Source: Euphorbia lathyris
Lineage: Eukaryota > Streptophyta > Magnoliopsida > Malpighiales > Euphorbiaceae
DNA: 64,000 nt
NCBI RefSeq assembly: GCF_963576675.1
Contig: NC_088918.1
Location: forward strand, 47,215,501-47,279,500
Reading direction: 5' to 3'
Below are positions 56,179 to 64,000 of this stretch, piece after piece. The first letter of the stretch is position 1. Every line of letters starts with the position of its first letter. Below the pieces are notes generated by a model. That model was not told the DNA's origin and did not search any database. It was given only the letters and a program-made list of their open reading frames with translations. Both the position numbers and the translations under genes were made by a program.

Positions 56179-57519
56179 TGTTGGTCCCTTATAACGTAAC
56201 AAGTTAGTTCCAAGGGGGGATATGAACTATTTAAAATTTAAGTACGTTAAGGCTGACTTCTTTTCTTTGAAAAAGGATTACACAGCGCGCTGAGTAGATA
56301 AGACACTAGCTTAATCAACTGGTGACTAAGTCAGCTTCTTTCGTTGAGTCAAGAGATAGCACTTTGAGTCTATTCCTGAACTCAGACACTAAATACACAC
56401 AACTCAGCTTGACCTGTTTACTTGGTCAGTTTTGTTTAAGCAAGCAATATATATATTAAGGAGTTTAAGGTTAGAAAGATGTTACTCAGCAGATTTATCC
56501 AGGTTCGGCCTCTGAGCCTACGTCCTGTCCCCGGAACATGTTCCGAGCTTTCGAATTCTCTACTGAGCTCTTTAACGGTAGAGCATCAAACCTTTTACAA
56601 CTTAGAAGCTGAGTATAACAAGAGTACCTTCCTCTATACCTCTACTCACTCCTAAACTCACGCTGAGTACTATAACCGAGTACTCAGCCTCTCCTTTCTA
56701 ATCTCTAGAAATGATAAAGATTTGTCCTAAACAACAATTGCTAAGACACTTTAGATGATTGAATAATCACTCTAGACTTTTACACAAAAGATATAAAATT
56801 TGGTGTAAGAATTTGCTTTGCTTTTTCTTGCAGAACTTTGCGTAGAATTTTGGTCAACGTAATGGCTTGATAAAAGTTCTGTGTCGAATGAAGCAACTGA
56901 AGGGCTCTATTTATAGAGACGTCTGAGACATCGGTCATTTCGAATTTCGAAATAACCGTTGGAGGGAAACGGCTTCCTGTCGTTGTCACTCAGTCTTGCT
57001 CAGAGCTCTCGGCCAATCAGATTTGAGTATCTTCTGTCCTCGATCAATGTTGAGCAGCTTTTAGTCAGCTTGGCAGAATGTCTCTCCATTTATGGTAAGG
57101 TCAACTAGACAGCGTCCTGTGTCTTCTGAACTTTACCCAAAGTGGAAACACTTTGTCTGGAAGTTGTTCTTGCTCAGCTGCTGTCTTGTACTCTTTGTCG
57201 ATTCAACTCAGCAGCTTCGTTCCGAAGTTATTCAACGAAGGTCTTCTCGATCCTTCTTCCGCTGAGCTGCATTTTGTACATAACGACAGTGTTTTGCACA
57301 CGCGGGCTGAGTTGTCTTGATCTGTTTGACTTGGGCCTTGACTTCCGTATGGGCCTTGGGCTTTTTATTCTTTATGTCTTATAAACAATTTTAACTCAAC
57401 ATTGAACAAACACATTAGTATAATAAATCAAAGCATTTAAACTTAGTATGTTTAGAATATATTTAATTTTACTTAAATAATTTTGTCAAATCAAAATCAT
57501 GTGGAAAGGTGTTTCAACA
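56179..57519 (-). repeat. 5' LTR of copy E, 1341 bp
   Basis: On the minus strand it starts TGTTGAAACACC and ends GGGACCAACA, the same terminal motifs as the first Sirevirus. A TATAAATA box lies at about 56908-56915. It abuts the truncated LTR of copy F head to head at 57519/57520. Confidence 0.92.
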
Positions 57520-58708
57520 ATTAAGACCAAGGCCTAAAGCCCATGAAGACAAGTCAAAGCCCAAGCAACAAATCCAAGCTTACGAATCAACTCAGGCCAG
57601 CAGGTAGAAGGATCCAGAAGGCTTGCTAACTGCTTCATAATAAAGCTGCTGAGTTGAACGGATAAAAGATAACGAGAAGTTGACTCAAGCAACTTGTAGA
57701 CAAAGCCAATCCATTTAAGGAAAAGTTCAGACGGAACAGAAAGCTGTCGAGGAGACTTCGCCATAAATGGAGAGACAACCCCATGCTTATTGACCAAAAG
57801 CATCTGAGCACTAATCAACGCAGAAAACGAAACATTCTTATTGGCCGAAGACTCTGATCACTAAGGAGCGAAAGGGACAGCAGAGTCGTTTCCCTCCAAC
57901 GGTTATTTTGAAATTAGAAATTACTGAAGGCTCGGGTGTCACTATAAATAGGCCCTTCATTTGCTTCATTCAATGCAGATCTTCACCAGGTCGAACCGTT
58001 GAGCAAATTCTCATTTGAAGTTTCTATGCAAAAAGCAAAGCAATCTTACACCAATTCCAATCTTTGTGTAAACGTTTAAACTAGATCATACAAGTGTTCT
58101 TTGTCAATAGAACAAAATTATCAATTCTTAAATTGTGAGGAGACTCTGAGCTGCTGAGTAGTTAGCATTCAGAGATAGCTAGTGCTGAGTGTAGGTAGAT
58201 ATAAAGGAAGGTACTCTGTAACTACTCTTGGTACTGAGTATAGGTTTGTAGAGGAAGGTACTATGTAAATCTATTGTAAGAGGTTTGTGCTCTACCTAAA
58301 AGAGCCCGGTAGTGGATTAAAGCTTGGAAGGATTTCGGGGACTGGACGTAGGTAGGAGGCCGAACCAGGATAAATTTGCTGAGTAACATTTTCTAATCCT
58401 CAACTCCTTATATGCTTGCTTTATATTGTGCCTAGTAAAATGCTGAACTGAATTAATGTTGAGTTGTGTTTATTGATACTGAGCTCAGGAATAGACTCCT
58501 TAGTGTTATCTCCTGACTCAATGGTAGAAGCAGCCTTAGTTTTTGATTAACTAACGCTGCCTCTGACCTTACTCAATATCAAGTGCTAAGTATTAAAAGG
58601 AAAATCTTAAGTGATATAATAACTAAGTCAGCCTTTAAAGGATAAATTTTTTAAATAGTTCCTTATCCCCCCCTTAGGAACTAATCCTTATATCACAAGG
58701 GACCAACA
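57520..58708 (+). repeat. LTR of copy F, missing its first ~150 bp
   Basis: Collinear with the LTR of copy D from its ATTAAG...AAAGCCCATGA segment onward and ends GGGACCAACA at 58708. TATAAATA at 57943-57950. The missing start coincides exactly with the end of copy E. Confidence 0.9.
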
Positions 58709-58710
58709 AG

Positions 58711-58722
58711 TGGTATCAGAGC
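58711..58722 (+). other. Primer binding site of copy F
   Basis: TGGTATCAGAGC, two bases after the LTR end. Confidence 0.93.
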
Positions 58723-58771
58723 TCTAGTAGCTCAACGCACAAGATAATACTATCTTGAGCTGATCCCTACT

Positions 58772-59517
58772 ATGGCTGAAAATAGCACTCGTTTCCTCCT
58801 AGGAAATCAAACAACTCAGATATTACCTGAGGGTTTATCTATCATTAGGCCTCAACTGTTCTTCGGGTCAAACTATACCTTTTGGAAGAACAGGATGAAA
58901 ATTTTCATTCATGCAACAAACATGAGTGAATGGCTAGCAATAGTTCAAGGCCCGTTTGTTCCCTATGAAATTGTTGACAACATAAGAGTTGTCAAAGATG
59001 AGGCAAAGTGGACTGAGAATGACCTCAAGAAACTGCAAAACCACGTCTCAGCTATAAACATGCTTCACTGTGCGCTAGATGATGCAGAGTACAATAAGAT
59101 TTCAGGTTGTGAGTCAGCACAAGAAATCTGCAAGAAGCTCGAGGTCACCTACGAAGGAACCAACAAGGTCAAAGAATCAAAGGTGAACCAACACATGAGG
59201 CTGTATGAGCTGTTCGAAATGAATGGCGGTGAAGGCATCTCTGAGATAAACTCAAGATTCACCAATATTATAAAGGAGCTCAAGAGACTTGGAAAAAACT
59301 TCTCTGAAGAGGAGCAAGTCAAGAAGATACTGAGGAGACTTCCAAAGAAATGGCACCCTAAGGAGACTGTTGTTGAGGAAGCTCAAGACCTGGCCACCTA
59401 CAAGTATGATGAGCTTATCGGATCTCTACTGACTCATGAGATCTCAATGAAGAACTTCGAGGTCAAGGAAAAGTCAGAGGACAAGAAGCAAAAGTCTCTT
59501 GTCATGAAGGCAGACTC
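58772..59517 (+). pseudogene. Gag N-terminal part of copy F, cut by a copia insertion
   Basis: Starts MAENSTRFLLGNQTTQ and follows the other Gags (FWKNRMKIFI, CESAQEICKKL, YDELIGSLLTHEIS) for about 249 codons to KSLVMKADS, where an LTR in the opposite orientation begins. The zinc-knuckle half is absent from the window. Confidence 0.9.
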
Positions 59518-61335
59518 TGTAGGAAAATAGACAAGTCTAGGTATAGCGGAATAATAAAATTTTATCTATTTTATCTATTTCCCTTTTCCAAGATCTGTTA
59601 ATTGTTATTTCATATAAAGAGGGATAAAATGAAATACCTTTTGTGAAGAACTATCTACAGTTGCAAATGAACTGCCCACAACTTCTTATATTCAATCCGT
59701 GAGCAACGAACGTTTTTGTTCAACACAGAAAACAATAACTAATCAGTAATCAACCTTAATAATAGCAATCGCAATGATTGCCTCTAACAGAAATCGATAC
59801 GAGATCAAAGAGAGAGTAAGAAATAATGTAAATTAGTCGAGACGAAGACGGAACAGTTCCTTCTCCTTTTTCTTGTGTGTATCGAAATTCCTAGGCTAGG
59901 GAGTATATTTATTGACTTCTCAAAACCCTAGCCCTAGTTGTGTTAGGTAATTAATTAATTAGAATCTTATTCGGAATAGGATTACTAATTAGATAATTAA
60001 ATAAACACTTTATTATTATCTAACTAATTATATCTAGATAATTATTATTAATCAAATTAATAATTTAATTATTGTTAGAGATAATTAATTAGAGTTTCAA
60101 TCACATTAAAACCTCTAATTAATATTATCAGATAATCCTTTAATTTAATTTATAATCATAATCTAATTTATAATTAAATCAAATTAATAATCCCTATTTT
60201 AATTAATGAATTTCGGCCCATGTATAGTGTCTCACCAATTTACACTTTCGTCTTCTGATTCCAAGTCCCATATGCGACCCATTAGGTCCTTTATTGCCAC
60301 TAGCCGTATATATCCTTTGAGATTAATTCATCACGATTAATTCCAACATATATATAACGGAATACCGTTGCGAGCTATTACTAGCAAAACCCATGATATT
60401 CCCCTAGAGCAATTAAGAAGTCAGGTTGATAACTGACGTTAACCTTTCTGCATTAGGTACAGTATAATACGATCCTTCATCAACTATATCCTGTCGGTCA
60501 ATTCCTTATAACCATGGAACGTGTCAAGGTTACATATAACAAAGAGACCGGTTTTACTTGTACAGGTTGAATTCACTCTGAAAGATAAGTTAAGTGAAAT
60601 ATCCATTTCTACTCTTAAGTCTATCACCTTGCAAGGATTTCAGTTAATTCACCACAAGCGGCCATTTGGATATATCTCCCACTTATCGGGATTGACGAAT
60701 GCTCAATCTGACATTAACTATTCTGCAATTACTTTGTGTGATACCCAACCCTGCTCTCACACACCCCAGTCTCTCATCTGTTGGATTGTGCTCGCACAGA
60801 ATCAAAGTACCAAACTCCATAATCTAGAATCACTAATTAACGAATGTTTGAGTCTGAGGATTAGTTATACCTACTAATACCAATGAGATGAACAGTTGGC
60901 ACATTAGATAAATCAATCCATACTGCTATCTCAAGTCGGGTCCCAATCCTAATGAACTCCTTCACTGGATCCATGTAACTGTCTAGATATATGAATATCT
61001 AAAGCTTGTGAGATCAGCTTTCTGTCTCGACAGAAAACATTGTTACATACAAGTCTCAACAGTAATACGCCAACCCCTATAACATATTACTTGACTTGGG
61101 TTTACTTTAAGTTTATTGATCTTGTTATAAGGTATAGTCTCACTTCATGCTTGTATGAACACTCTATAAACTGTTTAAACAAACTTAGGATTACTTCCTT
61201 TATGAAAGATTTGTGTCTTTATATATAGTTACATTTTAATGTTATATATCTGATCAAACAAATGATTAAATAAACAATTTATTCATTAATATTAATATCC
61301 TAAAACAATTGTCTTTAGGACACTAAACTCCAACA
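59518..61335 (-). repeat. 3' LTR of a minus-strand copia of family B
   Basis: On the minus strand it starts TGTTGGAGTTTAGTGTCC at 61335 and ends CTATTTTCCTACA at 59518, 1818 bp. It is preceded on its own strand by the polypurine tract CCAAGTGGGAGA (61337-61348). The base context to its left (GACTC, 59513-59517) is the candidate target duplication; the partner is not visible. Confidence 0.9.
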
Positions 61336-61349
61336 TTCTCCCACTTGGA

Positions 61350-62393
61350 CTAAAACCAATTGTTCCTGAAACTAATACCAGAAGAACTAAGATGTCTATC
61401 ATGAGCTCTTTGTGGTAATGACTTGGTCAACGGATCTGCAACATTGTCCTCAGCAGGCACTTTTTCTATTCTCACATCTCCCCATGCTATAATCTCCCTA
61501 ATGAGATGATATCGCTTGAGATAATGTTTGGATGCATTATGAGACCGTGGTTTTTTTGCTTGTGCAATGGCTCCATTGTTATCATAGTATAAAGTAATGG
61601 GATTCACAATGTCAGTTACCACTCCTAGTTTCGTTATGAACTTCCTAATCCAAACTTCCTCCTTTGTCGTTTCTGCAGCTGCGATGTACTCTGATTCAGT
61701 TGACGAGAAAGCAACACTTCCTTGCTTGGAACTCTTCCAACTAACTGAACCTCCATTCAGGATAAACTGGTATCCTGATTGGGATTTATAATCATTTTCA
61801 TCAGTCAGATGGCTATCATCTGAATATCCTTCAATTTTCAATTCTCCGTGTCCATATATGAGGAACATGTCTTTGGTCCTTCTAAGGTACTTAATAATGT
61901 TCTTGACAGCAATCCAGTGATCAAATCCCGGATTCCCTTGATAGCGGCTCGTCATACTCAATGCGAACGCCACATCAGGTCTAGTGCAAAGCATGGCATA
62001 CATGATCGAACCAACCGCACTAGAGTAAGGAATTATAGCCATGCGATTCTTATCATTGTCCGTTTTAGGACATTGATCATTTGATAACTTGACACCATGG
62101 ACCATTAGTAAGTTACCCCTTTTCGATTCATGCATGTCAAAATGCTTTAGGACTTTGTCAATATATGTAGACTGGGATAGTCCAAGCAGTCTTTTCGATC
62201 TATCTCTATAGATCTTAATCCCTAATATGTAAGCTACTTCTCCCAAGTCTTTCATGGAGAAATTACCAGATAACCAAACTTTTACTGTTTGCAACATTGC
62301 AACATCGTTTCCCATAAGTAGTATATCGGTAACATATAGTACTAAGAAAACGACTAAGCTCCCACTTATCTTCTTGTAAACACAAGTGTAGGT
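61350..62393 (-). pseudogene. Copia pol fragment (RT end and RNase H), minus strand
   Basis: The frame runs from about 62390 to the stop at 61350. The RT catalytic motif is VLYVTDILLMGND, so the first Asp of YVDD is Thr. It continues with WLSGNFSMKDLGEVAYILGI and RNase H (STESEYIAAAETTKEEVWIRK, KHYLKRYHLIREII). Sequence upstream of the RT core is missing: at about 62390 it is replaced by unrelated GC-rich DNA. Confidence 0.88.
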
Positions 62394-63505
62394 GCCGCGG
62401 CCTCGCCCGGAAGACTCGGGGAGTGGACACCGTTGACGACAGATGCTGTGATTGGCGCCGAAAGCAACCAATCGCGGAATAAAGCTGCTCGGTAGGGCCG
62501 GAGCTCGGAGTATGGAAGAGTCGCCACCCACGAATGGGAAATGAACACCGATTCCTTGCGGGAGATCGGTGAGGGTTCGGGAAATTTGGGTACGAGCCGA
62601 GAAGGCTAGCTCCTTTCCGGAGAAAGGCTACTAGGCACCCCGACATCGCCCGGTTTTGAACCACCGGCCTCCTACTTAGCATGTTAGGCGCTAACGGACT
62701 AATCGCATATTTCTTTAAGTTTAAAATTCGTTTTTCTTTCTCGTTTTGAAAACCGTTTTAAGCATATATTATGGAAAGCCATTTTAGTAAAGAATCACCC
62801 ATTTACATGAATTTAAAGTATGTAGAAGAAGGAGGGAGATAGAAGGAAGAATTGGTTTATTTACCACGTGAATTATGTTTTATACTATACATTAAATCTA
62901 AACTAATCTCGCTCCCCGAAAGAAGGTTTATTTACATGGTTCGTACCTTAATCGCCGTTGGAATGATTTAGACGCATTTCAAAACCCCGTTAATTTACAT
63001 GTTTTTCACTCGAATCGCCGTTGGAATGGTTCGAGTGTTTGAAAACGTGAAATAAGAAGTTTTAACCAAAAACGTGATTAAGCATACAAGTCCATTTATT
63101 TTTGTACAAAACCGTTTAGATAGGAAAACGATTCAAAACTCTATTATTTGCCGGAAGACGCTTTTAATTACAAGGCTCGCTTAATCCGTCGTTGGAATTG
63201 ATTAAGGTTTCAAAACGTGATATTTTAGGAAGTCGTTTGAAAATGATAAAGAACTAAAAACCTTTTATTTACATTAGGAACCTCTAGAAACCTTTAGATT
63301 AAGTAACCAAATTGAAATCTCTTTTTGTGGTTTATTTTCCCCTTTTTTCACTCAATTAATCCTTACTTGAACATAATTACAATGATAAACAAATTAGATC
63401 CAAAACCCGCCCAATAGAACCAATTTAAAATATATACATATAGATGTTAAAGGGAAAGGAAGAAATATATACATATAAAAGTCAAAATAAGAATAAATAT
63501 ACATA

Positions 63506-63580
<75 letters not shown>

Positions 63581-64000
63581 TGTAGTAAAAATGGTAATAA
63601 TACCTATAGATTAAAAAACTTGTAAGAATAGTAGATAGATTCACAAATAAGAAAATAACCCTTAGCTCAAAATAATTTTATACAAAATGGATTCATAGAA
63701 AATAACCCCCCAAAATAATAACTAATCATAGTTTAAATGAATTAAAAGAAAACATATACATATAGTTTTGCAAAATCAAATTAATAAAAATGATACCTAA
63801 ATATACAAAATAGGTAGATAAATAGTAAGTATTTATTAGTTATATACCCCCAAAATAATTTTAATAAACCTATTACATAACCCTATATACGTATATGTAA
63901 GAATAAATGTCAAAAAGGATAAGAAAAAGGTTTAAAAAGACATTTTTTTAGTTCCAGCAGTTTTACCGACGGAAAATTAAACCGCTTTTAGTGACAGAAA
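62394..64000. repeat. Unclassified repeat to the window end
   Basis: Begins GTGCCGCGGCCTCGCCCGG and includes CGACATCGCCCGG and ACCACCGGCCTCCTACT, a GC-rich block of a type common in plant LTR elements; AT-rich sequence follows. Three diverged copies of a CGCCGTTGGAAT unit occur at about 62953, 63011 and 63190. Coding content is not seen. It probably inserted into the copia to its left, but the far end is outside the window. Confidence 0.45.
63509..63580. repeat. TA dinucleotide microsatellite
   Basis: About 35 uninterrupted TA units. The Tyr-Ile open frame across it is an artefact. Confidence 0.95.

Larger units (their letters stand above)
47515..57519 (-). mobile_element. Sirevirus-like copy E, minus strand, 3' truncated, with nested solo LTR
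   Basis: 5' LTR 56179-57519, primer site 56165-56176, gag 52500-56116 (split by a solo LTR), pol 49367-52494, third ORF 47515-48884, then truncated at the junction with copy D; the 3' LTR is missing. It belongs to the same lineage as the element at 5778-18017 but is a distinct family: the proteins align throughout while LTRs and spacers differ widely. Several stops and a frameshift make it non-autonomous. Confidence 0.9.

Noticed and set aside
62640..62700. Possible tRNA gene on the minus strand (GGTTCAAAACC T-arm look-alike)
   Set aside because: No acceptor stem or full cloverleaf could be paired; the block is a repeat common in plant LTR elements.
63447..63644. Tyr-Ile repeat ORF
   Set aside because: Translation of a TA microsatellite.

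Overview
The window is a piece of a plant nuclear genome, most likely a eudicot, and almost all of it is nested transposable elements. The evidence is LTR retrotransposons primed by initiator tRNA-Met (TGGTATCAGAGC), an L1-type LINE with a DUF4283 ORF1, a MULE transposase fused to an OTU protease, a plant mobile domain gene with introns, and one intact intronless pentatricopeptide-repeat (PPR) gene. No rRNA, tRNA gene, CRISPR array or bacterial feature was seen.

Layout. 1-5777: no gene; a mosaic of at least seven adjacent tandem arrays (units of 82, 117, 32-33, about 32, 240, 72 and 66 bp). 5778-18017: a young Sirevirus-like Ty1/copia element with 1.4-kb LTRs, gag, pol and a decayed third ORF; its left end carries an extra 519-bp copy of its own 3' internal region. 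18018-30059: an LTR-like repeat, the 3' half of a decayed second copia family, and that family's 3' LTR, which is split by a 6.4-kb L1 LINE with an 18-bp target-site duplication. 30060-32645: a CACTA-like end and a LINE relic. 33567-35012: the PPR gene on the minus strand, the only intact ordinary gene. 36011-42403: a composite MULE-like region with a plus-strand plant-mobile-domain gene (one stop codon; a chain of hairpins in its putative first intron), an unrecognised minus-strand ORF, a satellite array and a minus-strand MULE transposase-OTU gene. 42404-46347: a Ty3/gypsy-like LTR with its tail, a fragment of a chloroplast RRM protein gene, and another LTR-like segment. 46348-59517: three copies (D, E, F) of a second Sirevirus-like family in opposed orientations. 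The long one, E, has a clean solo LTR of the second copia family in its gag. 59518-62393: a 5'-truncated minus-strand copia with its 3' LTR, inserted in gag of copy F. 62394-64000: an unclassified repeat with a TA microsatellite.

How the parts relate. The youngest visible events are the 5778-18017 element (LTRs differ by about three substitutions and a 3-bp indel over 1.4 kb), the LINE insertion and the solo LTR at 53697-55565. Several elements have lost named catalytic residues: integrase Asp to Tyr in the first Sirevirus; Asp lost in endonuclease, RT and RNase H of the LINE; YVDD changed to YVTD in the last copia. All calls come from reading the sequence; no alignment or database search was run.
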